Assembly (NCBI RefSeq): GCF_003722355.1
Contig: NZ_QWDD01000001.1
Coordinates: 1,364,001 to 1,428,000 of the forward strand
Reading direction: 5' to 3'
DNA: 64,000 nt
DNA from: Methylocystis hirsuta
GTDB lineage: Bacteria > Pseudomonadota > Alphaproteobacteria > Rhizobiales > Beijerinckiaceae
Part shown: in pieces, positions 7,157-15,243 of the stretch
Layout of the letters: every line of letters starts with the position of its first letter
Numbering within the stretch: position 1 is the first letter of the stretch
The notes under the pieces: model-generated
The model's database searches: none
The model's input: the letters and a program-made list of their open reading frames with translations, nothing else
What the model was told of the DNA's origin: nothing
Made by a program: the position numbers and the translations under genes

Positions 7157-10105
7157 TTATTTCGCTGCGGCTTTTTTCGTCGCCAGCTTTTTTGCGGGCG
7201 CCTTCTTCGCCGCAGGTTTCTTTGCGGCCGTTCCGGCGACCTTTACGGGCTGGGAGTCATCAAAAGGCGTCTCATCGCTGTCTTCGATTTTCTTCTTGGC
7301 GTTAGCCGGCGTTTTCTTACTGGGCGCTTTCTTGGCGGGCGCCTTTTTCGCCGATTTCTTCGGCGCGGCGCCCTTGACTTCGATCAGTCGCAGGGCCTCT
7401 TCGAGAGTCACGTCCTCGGCCGAAGCGCCCTTGGCCAGCGTCGCGTTGATCTTGCCCCAATTGACGTAAGGGCCGAAGCGGCCGGGGCGCACCGTGACCT
7501 TGCCGCCCTCTGGATGGTCGCCGAGCGCGCGTCCGCCGGCCGAGTCGCCGCCGCCAGCCGCTTTCGCCGCGAGCAGCGCCAGCCCCTCTTCGAGCGTCAA
7601 CGCCGCGGGGTCGTTGCCCTTCGGGATCGTCGCATTGACCTTGCCCCAGTTCACATAAGGACCGAACCGGCCGGCCTTGACGGTCACCGATCCGCCTTGA
7701 GGGTGATCGCCCAGCACGCGCGCCGGCTCCGCCGGGCCGCGCGAGAAACGGGAGCCGCCGCCGCCCGACTCCTTCTGCACGATGAGATCGATGGCGCGGT
7801 TTGCGCCAATGCTCAGCACGTCGTCGTCGCGGCCGATATTGGCGTAGGTCTTGCCATGCTGGACGTAGGGCCCAAAGCGCCCGATGCCGGCGACGATGGG
7901 CTCGCCGCTCGTTGGATGTTTCGCCACTTCGCGCGGCAGCGCGAGCAGGGCGATGGCCTGCATCAGCGTCAGATCGTCGGGCCTGATGTTCTTGGGCAGC
8001 GAGCCGCGTTTGGGCTTTTCGCCGCCTTCCTCCTGTTCGCCTTCCTGCACATAGGCGCCAAAGCGGCCGTCCCGCAGCGTGACTTCGGCGCCGGTCTCGG
8101 GATTGACGCCCAGGACCTTGACGCCCGGACGCGCCGCGTCCGCGGCGTCGCCCGTCGGCGGCGACAGGGTTCGCGTGTAACGGCACTCGGGGTAATTCGA
8201 GCAGCCGACGAAGGCGCCGAATTTGCCGACCTTCAGCGAGAGCTGGCCGGCGTTGCACGCCGGACAAAGCCGCGGATCGCTTCCGTCCTCCTTCGGCGGG
8301 AACACATGCGGGCCGAGGAGCTCGTTGAGGCTGTCGAGCACCTCGCTGACCCGCAGATCCTTGGTGCCGTCGACGGCCGCCGAGAAATCTTTCCAGAAGT
8401 CGCGCAGCACCTGTTTCCAGTCGATCTCATTATTGGAGACGAGATCGAGCTTTTCTTCGAGGTCGGCGGTGAAGTCGAATTCGACGTAGCGCGAGAAAAA
8501 GCTTTCGAGGAAGGCGACAACGAGTCGTCCCTTGTCCTCGGGAACGAGGCGCTTCTTGTCGATCCGCACATAGTCGCGGTCGCGCAGCACGGCGAGCGTC
8601 GAGGCGTAGGTCGAGGGGCGCCCGATGCCGAGCTCCTCCATGCGCTTGACCAGCGTCGCTTCCGTGAAGCGCGGCGGCGGCTCGGTGAAATGCTGGGTGG
8701 CGTCGATTTTTTCGCGCGTGCATGGCTCACCCTGCGCCATCGCCGGCAGGCGACCGCCGTCCTCGTCCTCTCCGTCGTCGCGGCCTTCCTGATAGAGCTC
8801 AAGGAAGCCGGGGAAGCGAATGACCTGACCCGTCGCGCGCAGCTCCAACGCGCGGGCTCCGGCTTTTCTGGCGTCGGTCGCTTCCGCTCCGACGCGGGCG
8901 TCGATGTCGACGGTGGTTCGCTCCATCTCGGCCGATTCCATCTGGCTGGCGATGGTGCGCGTCCAGATCAGCTCATAGAGCTTGGCCTGCTCGGGTTCGA
9001 GATATTTGGCCACGTCCTTGGGCAATCGCGCCGGGTCGGTCGGGCGGATCGCCTCGTGAGCTTCCTGCGCGTTCTTGGCCTTCGTCGTATATTTGCGCGG
9101 AACCTTGGGAACGAAACGGTCGCCGTATTCCCGGCCGATTACGCTGCGCACGCCGGCGACCGCCTCGGGCGCCATGTCGACGCCGTCGGTTCGCATATAA
9201 GTAATGAGACCCGCCGTCTCGCCGCCGATATCGACGCCTTCATAGAGCCGCTGGGCGATGCGCATGGTGATCGCCGGCGCCAGTCCGAGCTTGCGCGAGG
9301 CCTCCTGCTGCAGGGTGGAGGTCGTGAAGGGCGCGTAAGGGTGGCGCTTGACGGGTTTCGCTTCGACCGAGCGCACGACAAAGGCGGCGGACTCCAGCGC
9401 CTTCTTGAAGTCCTCGGCCTCCTGGCCCGCGCCGATGTCGAGCCGCGAAATCTTCTTGCCGTCGGCGCCGACCAGTCGCGCCGTGAAGGGTTCGCCCGCC
9501 TTGGTCTTCAGATGGGCGACGAGCGACCAATATTCGCGCGCGACGAATTTCTCGATTTCGAGCTCGCGGTCGCAGACGAGGCGAAGCGCGACGGACTGCA
9601 CGCGGCCGGCCGAACGGGCCCCGGGGAGCTTGCGCCACAGCACCGGCGACAGGGTGAAGCCCACGAGATAGTCGAGCGCGCGGCGCGCGAGATAGGCGTC
9701 GACCAGCGCCTGATCGATCTGGCGCGGATGCGCCATCGCCTCTTGGATCGCGTTCTTGGTGACCGCATTGAAGACGACGCGCTCGATCTTCTTATCCTTG
9801 AGCACGCGTTTCTTGTTCAAAATGTCGAGCAAATGCCAGGAGATGGCCTCTCCCTCACGGTCGGGGTCGGTCGCGAGGATGACTTTGTCGGCGCCCTTCA
9901 CCGCCTCGGCGATGGCGGCGACGCGCTTTGCGCCCTTGGCGTCCATTTCCCAGACCATGAGAAAATCCTGGTCGGGATCGACCGATCCGTCCTTGGCGGG
10001 AAGGTCGCGAACATGGCCGTAGCAGGCCAACACATTGAAATTCTTGCCTAAATATTTGTTTATCGTTTGCGCTTTGGCCGCCGATTCGACGATAACGACA
10101 TTCAT
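7157..10105 (-). CDS. topA: DNA topoisomerase I
   Basis: Relaxes negative supercoils by single-strand passage. A Toprim domain begins at residue 1 (NVVIVESAAKAQTINKYLG), with DPDREGEAISWH as the Toprim acidic motif. The catalytic Tyr lies in the TYMRTDGVDM motif. A four-Cys zinc finger follows (CPAC...C...C), then four GRFGPYV/GRFGAYV repeats and an Ala/Lys-rich tail typical of alphaproteobacterial enzymes. Length 982 residues. The ATG at 10105 starts exactly at the Toprim motif; the open frame continues upstream to 10159 but adds nothing conserved. Confidence 0.96.
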   Translation of the reverse strand: MNVVIVESAAKAQTINKYLGKNFNVLACYGHVRDLPAKDGSVDPDQDFLMVWEMDAKGAKRVAAIAEAVKGADKVILATDPDREGEAISWHLLDILNKKRVLKDKKIERVVFNAVTKNAIQEAMAHPRQIDQALVDAYLARRALDYLVGFTLSPVLWRKLPGARSAGRVQSVALRLVCDRELEIEKFVAREYWSLVAHLKTKAGEPFTARLVGADGKKISRLDIGAGQEAEDFKKALESAAFVVRSVEAKPVKRHPYAPFTTSTLQQEASRKLGLAPAITMRIAQRLYEGVDIGGETAGLITYMRTDGVDMAPEAVAGVRSVIGREYGDRFVPKVPRKYTTKAKNAQEAHEAIRPTDPARLPKDVAKYLEPEQAKLYELIWTRTIASQMESAEMERTTVDIDARVGAEATDARKAGARALELRATGQVIRFPGFLELYQEGRDDGEDEDGGRLPAMAQGEPCTREKIDATQHFTEPPPRFTEATLVKRMEELGIGRPSTYASTLAVLRDRDYVRIDKKRLVPEDKGRLVVAFLESFFSRYVEFDFTADLEEKLDLVSNNEIDWKQVLRDFWKDFSAAVDGTKDLRVSEVLDSLNELLGPHVFPPKEDGSDPRLCPACNAGQLSLKVGKFGAFVGCSNYPECRYTRTLSPPTGDAADAARPGVKVLGVNPETGAEVTLRDGRFGAYVQEGEQEEGGEKPKRGSLPKNIRPDDLTLMQAIALLALPREVAKHPTSGEPIVAGIGRFGPYVQHGKTYANIGRDDDVLSIGANRAIDLIVQKESGGGGSRFSRGPAEPARVLGDHPQGGSVTVKAGRFGPYVNWGKVNATIPKGNDPAALTLEEGLALLAAKAAGGGDSAGGRALGDHPEGGKVTVRPGRFGPYVNWGKINATLAKGASAEDVTLEEALRLIEVKGAAPKKSAKKAPAKKAPSKKTPANAKKKIEDSDETPFDDSQPVKVAGTAAKKPAAKKAPAKKLATKKAAAK

Positions 10106-10214
10106 TTCGTGATTATTCCAGGTGGCGCGCCGGCTTGGCGAGCGGCGGAAGATGGTCAAAATGGGCGCCCCCTGTCAAATTGGCTCGTCCAGGGACCTGA
10201 AGGAAAGCTGCGCC

Positions 10215-10700
10215 ATGGAAAAGCCAATTAGGTCCCTGTCGGCCGCAGTCGAGGCGGCGGATGTCGCCCCTCGGGCCAAGCGCTCGAACTACCCCGACCC
10301 GTTCGCGGCGCGGGTTCGTGGGCGCGAGAAGCGGTCGCTTGGCGACCTTTTTGGCCTGACCAATTTCGGCGTCAATCTGACGCGGCTCGCCCCCGGCGCG
10401 CAGTCGGCGCTGAAGCATCGCCACAGCCGGCAGGACGAATTCGTCTTTATCCTGGAGGGAGAGCCGACGCTGCTGCGCGACGATGAAGAGATCCTCCTGC
10501 GCGCCGGCATGTGCGCGGGATTTCCGGCGCGAGGGCCGGCCCACTGCCTCGTCAACAGAACCGATCGCGACATCGTCTATCTGGAAATCGGCGACCGGTC
10601 GGCCGGCGACGCGGCGAGCTATCCCGACGACGACCTCGCCGCGGCGCTCGGCCCGGACGGCCGCTGGATCATGACGCATAAGGACGGCCGTCCCTATTGA
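10215..10700 (+). CDS. Cupin-domain protein
   Basis: A 161-residue single-domain cupin. Motif 1 is visible as GAQSALKHRHSRQDEFVFILEG (two His, then Glu) and motif 2 as AGFPARGPAHCLVN (G-X5-P-X-G-P-X-H), so a metal-binding beta-barrel is likely. Such proteins resemble transcription-linked or sugar-isomerase-like cupins, but the substrate cannot be told. AAGGAAA lies 9 bases before the ATG. Last host protein gene before the prophage. Confidence 0.85.
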   Translation: MEKPIRSLSAAVEAADVAPRAKRSNYPDPFAARVRGREKRSLGDLFGLTNFGVNLTRLAPGAQSALKHRHSRQDEFVFILEGEPTLLRDDEEILLRAGMCAGFPARGPAHCLVNRTDRDIVYLEIGDRSAGDAASYPDDDLAAALGPDGRWIMTHKDGRPY

Positions 10701-10720
10701 CGCGCGTACTCGCGAGACCT

Positions 10721-10790
10721 GGCTCGGGCGACTTGGCTCGGGCGACTTGGCGCGCGCGACTTGGCTCGCGCGACTTGGCTTGCTCGCCAT
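10721..10790 (+). repeat. 14-bp tandem repeat, about five copies
   Basis: Unit GGCTCGGGCGACTT. Copies at 10721, 10735, 10749 and 10763 differ at one or two positions; a degraded fifth copy is at 10777 and a partial one precedes 10721. It sits between the cupin gene and tRNA-Cys. Function unknown. Confidence 0.8.
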
Positions 10791-10836
10791 GACGCGCTCC
10801 TGTATGAGCGAGCCCACGCGGCGCACGCCGTGCTAA

Positions 10837-10910
10837 GGCCTCGTGGCGGAGTGGCTACGCAGAGGACTGCAAATCCTTGTACGGGGGTTCGATTCCCTCC
10901 GAGGCCTCAA
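10837..10910 (+). tRNA. tRNA-Cys (GCA anticodon)
   Basis: The cloverleaf is complete: acceptor arms GGCCTCG/CGAGGCC, anticodon loop CTGCAAA with GCA, and T arm GGGGGTTCGATTCCCTC. The CCA end is not encoded exactly (TCAA follows the discriminator), so the mature 3' end is near 10907-10910. Phage sequence starts directly after it, which makes its 3' end the likely attachment site. Confidence 0.95.
10881..10910 (+). other. Probable left prophage attachment site (attL)
   Basis: Host genes stop at the tRNA-Cys 3' half and a phage-type regulator, terminator and lysis genes follow at once. Many temperate phages recombine in a tRNA 3' end. The matching right copy would lie beyond the window, so the core cannot be delimited. 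Confidence 0.45.
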
Positions 10911-10938
10911 ATAATTATAAAAAACAGTCAGTTATGGT

Positions 10939-10960
10939 GGTGGTGGGATATCCCACCACC
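10939..10960. repeat. 22-bp perfect palindrome next to the attachment site
   Basis: GGTGGTGGGAT and its exact complement ATCCCACCACC meet with no spacer. It lies between the tRNA and the regulator gene and could be a terminator stem shared by both directions or a protein-binding site at the prophage end. Confidence 0.6.
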
Positions 10961-10989
10961 GCTGCGTTCATGAAACAAAACGATCCCAC

Positions 10990-11502
10990 CTATGCGGGTT
11001 TGCCGTCTTTTTGGGTCTTCTGCGCGAGCGCCATAATCTGCACTGCGACATCCGCCGGCAACTCCATATCGAGCTTCAGGCGGGCCGTTCCGTTAGTAGC
11101 GATCGACATTTGAATCGCCTTTTCACCCTGGCCGATGACCGTGGCGGAGCCCTCTGGCACTAAATCCGCGATCGTCTTACCGAACACCCTGGCGAGGATG
11201 TCCATGTTGATGCGATCCGGCATATGCCGGCCGGACAACCACGAACTGATAAGATGGCGCTCGAACTTTCGCTTGGGCGGCAAGAACGGCTGCGCTTTCG
11301 TCACAACGTCGCGCTGTCTCCAACCGCGCTCCAACATCAGGCGGTTCAGGTTTTTGGCGAGCGCTTGCGCTTGCGGATCGTCAACGCGCGACGTGTTGTC
11401 GACGTAAACACGCGACCGCGTTCTCGCTTTTGGCGGCTCAGCATTAGGCCCTCTCGGGTTTTTAGGTCCTCGCGGACCTTGCGGGTTTCTAGGTCTGGCC
11501 AT
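10990..11502 (-). CDS. XRE-family (Cro/CI-type) DNA-binding regulator
   Basis: A 170-residue protein. Residues 1-35 are basic and Pro-rich. A helix-turn-helix domain of the CI/Cro class follows (about residues 45-115: ALAKNLNRLMLERGWRQRDV, then FERHLISSWLSGRHMPDRIN and a DILARVFGKTIADLVP helix), and then a small C-terminal domain. No RecA-cleavage (LexA-type) peptidase motif is visible. AAGGAGGTG precedes the ATG. As the first phage gene, and alone in orientation after a terminator, it may be a lysogeny regulator and is one candidate to bind the dispersed palindromes; that link is inference. Confidence 0.8.
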   Translation of the reverse strand: MARPRNPQGPRGPKNPRGPNAEPPKARTRSRVYVDNTSRVDDPQAQALAKNLNRLMLERGWRQRDVVTKAQPFLPPKRKFERHLISSWLSGRHMPDRINMDILARVFGKTIADLVPEGSATVIGQGEKAIQMSIATNGTARLKLDMELPADVAVQIMALAQKTQKDGKPA

Positions 11503-11621
11503 AAGGCACCTCCTTTTTATTCATCTCAATATACCATCAGACACAGGCGTTTGGTAGGGGGGAGACAAGATCGAATAACCGCATGTTACAACGTTAGTCA
11601 GCACAATACAACATGCACAAC

Positions 11622-11656
11622 AAAAAAGGCCCCCGACCGAATTAACGGCCGGGGGC
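11622..11656 (-). terminator. Strong terminator at the end of the late operon
   Basis: Read leftward: GCCCCCGgCCG-TTAATT-CGGtCGGGGGC followed by CTTTTTTG. It lies just past the o-spanin stop and isolates the late transcript from the regulator gene. Confidence 0.85.
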
Positions 11657-11680
11657 GAAATACGATGTTTCAACATCTAG

Positions 11681-11962
11681 TTATTGTTCGTTTAGCGCAC
11701 CATATCCACGCTTCACGTCTTGACTGAATTGTCCACAGCGTAGTTTCGTAGCGCCTTCATTACGTGCCGCTTTGCGGTTATCCGCTGCGAAGACCTCCAA
11801 ATCACCGCCGACCTTAGCCGCCGGCAACTTCGTCGGCTCCAAACACTCCTTCGGTGTGTCAGGGATTTCGGCGCGATGCACGGGCGGTGGCGTCGAACCG
11901 GCGCAACCACTTAACGTAATCGCCAGTAATGCGACAGTCGCGACCAGTGGTTTTGACAACAT
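11681..11962 (-). CDS. Outer-membrane spanin lipoprotein (Rz1-like)
   Basis: A 93-residue lipoprotein with signal MLSKPLVATVALLAITLSGC and lipobox LSGC, followed by a short Pro-rich mature chain with two later Cys. It begins inside the preceding Rz-like gene in another frame (104-base overlap), the classic nested spanin layout. It would sit on the inner leaflet of the outer membrane and bridge to Rz to fuse the membranes at lysis. It is the last gene before the late terminator. Confidence 0.8.
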   Translation of the reverse strand: MLSKPLVATVALLAITLSGCAGSTPPPVHRAEIPDTPKECLEPTKLPAAKVGGDLEVFAADNRKAARNEGATKLRCGQFSQDVKRGYGALNEQ

Positions 11963-12278
11963 CAGGATGTTCTGCCTTCCATTGCTTCAACGCCTCAATT
12001 TCGGCGGATAGGTTACTGATGGCGATCGTGTCGTCGGCCACCCGTTTCGTGGCCGCAGCGGCGATTTCCTGCGCGGTATTCGCGTCCTGCGCCACGGCGG
12101 CAGCAATCGCCGCTGCCTGCTCGCTTTTGTAGTTGTCGAGCGTTTCCTGCCATGACGCACGTGTGTTCCACCACGACATCACCCACGCAATCGCGAAAGC
12201 CGCGACGATCTGCACGATCCGCGATTGCGCGAGATTCCAACCGGCTGACAACGCCGGCCAAAGAGCCGCTAGTGGCAT
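11859..12278 (-). CDS. Inner-membrane spanin (Rz-like)
   Basis: A 139-residue protein with one N-terminal membrane segment (about residues 20-38, IVQIVAAFAIAWVMSWW) and a periplasmic coiled coil rich in Ala/Gln/Glu (ETLDNYKSEQAAAIAAAVAQ onward), as in Rz. The 3' end overlaps the lipoprotein gene. The ATG overlaps the TAG stop of the holin-like gene by 10 bases. Identification rests on topology and context. Confidence 0.75.
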   Translation of the reverse strand: MPLAALWPALSAGWNLAQSRIVQIVAAFAIAWVMSWWNTRASWQETLDNYKSEQAAAIAAAVAQDANTAQEIAAAATKRVADDTIAISNLSAEIEALKQWKAEHPDVVKTTGRDCRITGDYVKWLRRFDATARASRRNP

Positions 12279-12529
12279 GACGGCGACTCCTCTTGCGCGG
12301 AGCCGTCCTCGTCGGCGTTGCGAGCGTTGCGCACGTTACATGCCGCAACATTCAGCCCCTTGCGCAAACGCCACCACAAAGAGCCTTTGCGGCGCGCCTT
12401 CGGAAGAATGGCGGTGAGCATAGAAGCCGCGCCAACAAGCATTGGGGCGAGCGCAACCACAGCGGCGGCGAGCGTTGAAATCTCGCTCGCGTGTTCGACA
12501 ACGTAATGAACGTGATCGAGTAGAGCCAA
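12269..12529 (-). CDS. Holin-like small membrane protein
   Basis: An 86-residue protein with one clear hydrophobic segment (about residues 17-43: STLAAAVVALAPMLVGAASMLTA), then a basic stretch KARRKGSLWWRLRKG. Its place between the endolysin and the spanins suggests that it forms the lysis pore. Sequence family not recognised. Confidence 0.55.
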   Translation of the reverse strand: MALLDHVHYVVEHASEISTLAAAVVALAPMLVGAASMLTAILPKARRKGSLWWRLRKGLNVAACNVRNARNADEDGSAQEESPSCH

Positions 12530-12554
12530 AATCTAACTCCTTAAATGTGAGATA

Positions 12555-13058
12555 TTAGGCCTCCCGGCCGGGCGCCGCGGCGGACGCCGAACGAAACGCG
12601 CCTTCCTTCGAGTTGGTCGGGATTGGGGCTTCCTTCGGCCATGTGTAGCCGACGAGCGCCGCACGCGGATATTTAACGACGTTCACCATGTCGCTCTGAT
12701 TGCCGCCAAGGCCCCACACATACTGCGCGTCGTAATCGACGACGAAGAACACGTGGCCGCTCCAAGACGTGCCAGGACGGCGCTTGGTAGCAAGGCAACC
12801 GACGACAGGCGATTTGAGCGTGACACCCCACTTGCCGGGCGCGTAGGACAGCGCGAGTAGCGAGCCGGAGGGTTTGACGCCTGCGCGCTTCAACGTTGCG
12901 CCAACGAACGCCGCGCACCACGCAGTTTCGTCGTCCTTGATGCCGGAGAAGCCGGCGTCAGCAAACATCTGCACGACAGTCGGGTTGTGCTTGGGGCCGC
13001 GTATCTCTCGCGTGCCGAGAAGCTTGCGCGCCTCGGTGATCCATTTCTGTTCAGCCAT
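12555..13058 (-). CDS. Endolysin-like peptidoglycan hydrolase (CHAP/TIGR02594 type)
   Basis: A 167-residue protein resembling the TIGR02594 cysteine amidase group. Cys48 lies in ETAWCAAFVG, His102 in SGHVFFVV, and a polar residue follows in GGNQSDMVNV (Asn120), giving a plausible Cys-His-Asn catalytic set. The N-terminal helix KWITEARKLLGTREIRG matches the same group. It cleaves the wall at lysis. I chose the ATG at 13058, which has GGA 8 bases upstream; an ATG five codons earlier is possible. No signal peptide, so release needs the holin. Confidence 0.75.
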   Translation of the reverse strand: MAEQKWITEARKLLGTREIRGPKHNPTVVQMFADAGFSGIKDDETAWCAAFVGATLKRAGVKPSGSLLALSYAPGKWGVTLKSPVVGCLATKRRPGTSWSGHVFFVVDYDAQYVWGLGGNQSDMVNVVKYPRAALVGYTWPKEAPIPTNSKEGAFRSASAAAPGREA

Positions 13059-13071
13059 AACATGGTTCCAC

Positions 13072-13108
13072 AAAAAGAAACCCCGCCGACCGGAGTCGAC
13101 GGGGTTGC
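13072..13108 (-). terminator. Intrinsic terminator before the endolysin gene
   Basis: Read leftward: AACCCCGtCGAC-TCCG-GTCGgCGGGGTT followed by TCTTTTTG, between the repeat protein and the endolysin. It may lower read-through into the lysis genes. Confidence 0.7.
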
Positions 13109-13129
13109 GAGTTGAGATTGGGTGTTGTG

Positions 13130-13609
13130 TTAAGCGGCGGCGCCTTCGAGCTTCGTGAGGCGAGCTTCGATCGCGGCTAAACGCGCCTCGCTCGGGTCGA
13201 CGACGGGCGGTCCCGGCTGCGCGATCGGCTTGCCGTAAACGTCGAGGGCGACGGTCGGCGTATCGATGCTCGTCTGCGTCACTTCGTCAGCCGGGACCGC
13301 CACGAGATCGGCGACAGGCTTGTCCACGACGGCCGGCTCGGACGCCACTTCGACAGGCTTGTCCACGACGGCCGGCTCGGACGCCACTTCGACAGGCGGC
13401 ACGACGGCCGGCTCGGACGCCACTTCGACAGGCGGCACGGGCTCCTTGTCCAAGTCGTCGAGCAGGTCACGCACGCTGTCGAGCTTCGCGTCGACATTGT
13501 CGAGCGCCGCATCGTCCAAGCCAGCAATTTTGGTCTGCATCTCGGCGAGCTTGTTGTCGATGTCGTTAAGTTCTGCCGTAACGGATTCAACCTTCGTCTG
13601 ATCAACCAT
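13130..13609 (-). CDS. Coiled-coil protein with VEVASEPAVV repeats
   Basis: A 159-residue acidic protein. Residues 1-55 are coiled coil (Leu/Asp/Lys heptads). Three copies of VEVASEPAVV follow, joined by PP or DKP; the repeats are near-identical in DNA. The end (ARLAAIEARLTKLEGAAA) is again coiled coil. It may be a fibre-associated or decoration protein. GGAGG stands 6 bases before the ATG at 13609. Family not recognised. Confidence 0.65.
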   Translation of the reverse strand: MVDQTKVESVTAELNDIDNKLAEMQTKIAGLDDAALDNVDAKLDSVRDLLDDLDKEPVPPVEVASEPAVVPPVEVASEPAVVDKPVEVASEPAVVDKPVADLVAVPADEVTQTSIDTPTVALDVYGKPIAQPGPPVVDPSEARLAAIEARLTKLEGAAA

Positions 13610-13639
13610 AAAGACCTCCAAAAATATGTTAGAGAAAAA

Positions 13640-14146
13640 TCAACTCTTGGCCGCTAATTCCGCCAGATCGGCGGCTTGAGCGAATACGGGCCACGACGCA
13701 TCCGTGATGGCCCCATCCACCAGGATGCCGTCAACAGCGTCGAGCATTTGCTGCTCCCATCGAGCGGCCGCCAACAGCAGATTGAGATCGTGTTGCTTGT
13801 CGATTGACAGCGGGCCGAGCATTTGCTCCGCGCCAAGTTGTGCTAAATACCCATATAGCGACGTTCTTTTTTCAACACCGCCATACGCGTGCGTGACCAA
13901 AGACGCCCGCACGGCATGGAAGTTGTTTGCGAAATCCACTCCCGGCGCGTCAGAGTCGACAACAACAACCCCGTCCACGAGTCTCCACACGCTCGGATCA
14001 GCTTGTGGCAATTGTGCGCTATCCACAATAACATACGGCTGGCCTTCGGGCACCACGCGGCCGGCCTCGCTTTGCGCATCTATACCGGGTGCAACACCGA
14101 CAGCAACGCAGCTACCTTCCTTTGTGGAATAAACAATCGCATCCAT
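13640..14146 (-). CDS. Tail-fibre region protein, possibly a fibre assembly factor
   Basis: A 168-residue protein with a beta-rich N-terminal part (MDAIVYSTKEGSCVAVGVAP) and a helical C-terminal half. It lies directly after fibre genes in the leftward run, the position usual for fibre assembly chaperones, but I see no chaperone family motif. Confidence 0.5.
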   Translation of the reverse strand: MDAIVYSTKEGSCVAVGVAPGIDAQSEAGRVVPEGQPYVIVDSAQLPQADPSVWRLVDGVVVVDSDAPGVDFANNFHAVRASLVTHAYGGVEKRTSLYGYLAQLGAEQMLGPLSIDKQHDLNLLLAAARWEQQMLDAVDGILVDGAITDASWPVFAQAADLAELAAKS

Positions 14147-14155
14147 TTTATTTCC

Positions 14156-14824
14156 TCAGTTTTGGAAGATTACCACGCCGTTCACAGGGCAATCCACGTT
14201 GCCAACATTAGAGTTGGAGGTCATAATGCGCGCGTTATAGTTGGTGATGGCGGTGGTAGGATAAGATTGCGTGTCGAAATACGCATAGCATCCCCATCCG
14301 CTCGCCCAAGATGTGGTTAGGATTGCGGAGGCTCCGGCGGCGCTAAGGGGGTTTGTGAAGTTGATTTGAAATCGCCCTGTCCCGTATCGCGTAACGCTCG
14401 AAACGTTGTATGCAGATGTTATTGTTGGAACGGGCGTTGTTCCATCAAAATTGACCCACGCTTTCGCAGCGGTCGGCGCGTTGTAAACCGGAGTCAATGT
14501 CGTAGGCCACGTGCCAGCTTTTGGACCGCACACCAACATAGGGTTGGCCGAAATGTCGAGCGTATAGTCGCCGTTCTGCCCAACCGTATCGCTCGGCGGT
14601 GGAGCGCCGCCAAACGAGCCGAATATTGCATTGCCATCCGCACCGCCGCCCCCGCCACCGACAGCAGCAAGGGTGACAGTGCCGTCGCTGTTTGGCGTCA
14701 TGGACATATTCGCGCCGGGAAGGATCGTGCGCTTGAGAATTGTCTGCGCGTTCACTTCCGCAACATCGGACAACGCAACAGAAAACACATCAAATTTGTC
14801 GTTCAGAGGGTCTAGCACCGCCAT
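14156..14824 (-). CDS. Tail fibre/adhesin-type structural protein
   Basis: A 222-residue protein. The N-terminal 55 residues (LNDKFDVFSVALSDVAEVNA...) resemble the start of the larger fibre at 15244-16806. A GGGGGGADG hinge follows, then a beta-rich domain with small residues and Thr/Ser/Asn. No catalytic motif. It probably sits at the tail tip. Confidence 0.55.
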   Translation of the reverse strand: MAVLDPLNDKFDVFSVALSDVAEVNAQTILKRTILPGANMSMTPNSDGTVTLAAVGGGGGGADGNAIFGSFGGAPPPSDTVGQNGDYTLDISANPMLVCGPKAGTWPTTLTPVYNAPTAAKAWVNFDGTTPVPTITSAYNVSSVTRYGTGRFQINFTNPLSAAGASAILTTSWASGWGCYAYFDTQSYPTTAITNYNARIMTSNSNVGNVDCPVNGVVIFQN

Positions 14825-14835
14825 GAAGAAAAACC

Positions 14836-15222
14836 TTACGTTAACACGGGGCGCTCGCTGAGCCCCAAATTGCTTTGGATAACGAGATACCCCGGCGCGA
14901 CGCCGGGTATGATGCGAACGCCACGATTGGCAGATAGCCGCGAACCAAGAATCGCAGCGATGCGCTCGTCGGCGATGTTCTGAATCGCTTTGTAGAGCAT
15001 CAGGTCATCCAGATCGTCCAGGGCGACGCCGGCCTGACGAATGGTCTCACGCAACTGCGCAACGATGATGTTGAAGAAGGACGCGTTCAAAAACGTTCCG
15101 TCTTTTGCGCCTGCCGCGGTGCAGTCTTTCGCCCACGTATCGATGCCGCCTGAAGCGACCGGCGACGTAGCGGGGCGCGACGTTGTATAGTTCGGGCCTT
15201 GCGGCCCGATTGCTGTGGTCAT
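14836..15222 (-). CDS. Fibre-region protein, paralogue of 16819-17169
   Basis: A 128-residue protein. The segment DTWAKDCTAAGAKDGTFLNA followed by FFNIIVAQLRETI matches DTWVRDCSAAGANDGTALDA-FFNILIGNLNQVI in the neighbour at 16819-17169. The two copies flank the glycine-rich fibre gene, and a GPQGP collagen-like start is shared. Function unknown; fibre connector is plausible. Confidence 0.6.
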   Translation of the reverse strand: MTTAIGPQGPNYTTSRPATSPVASGGIDTWAKDCTAAGAKDGTFLNASFFNIIVAQLRETIRQAGVALDDLDDLMLYKAIQNIADERIAAILGSRLSANRGVRIIPGVAPGYLVIQSNLGLSERPVLT

Positions 15223-15243
15223 TTGGTGAAGACCCTTGTTGAT

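Noticed and set aside
7514-10051. 845-codon frame opposite topA
   Set aside because: Shadow of topA on the antisense strand; composition follows from complementing GC-rich codons.
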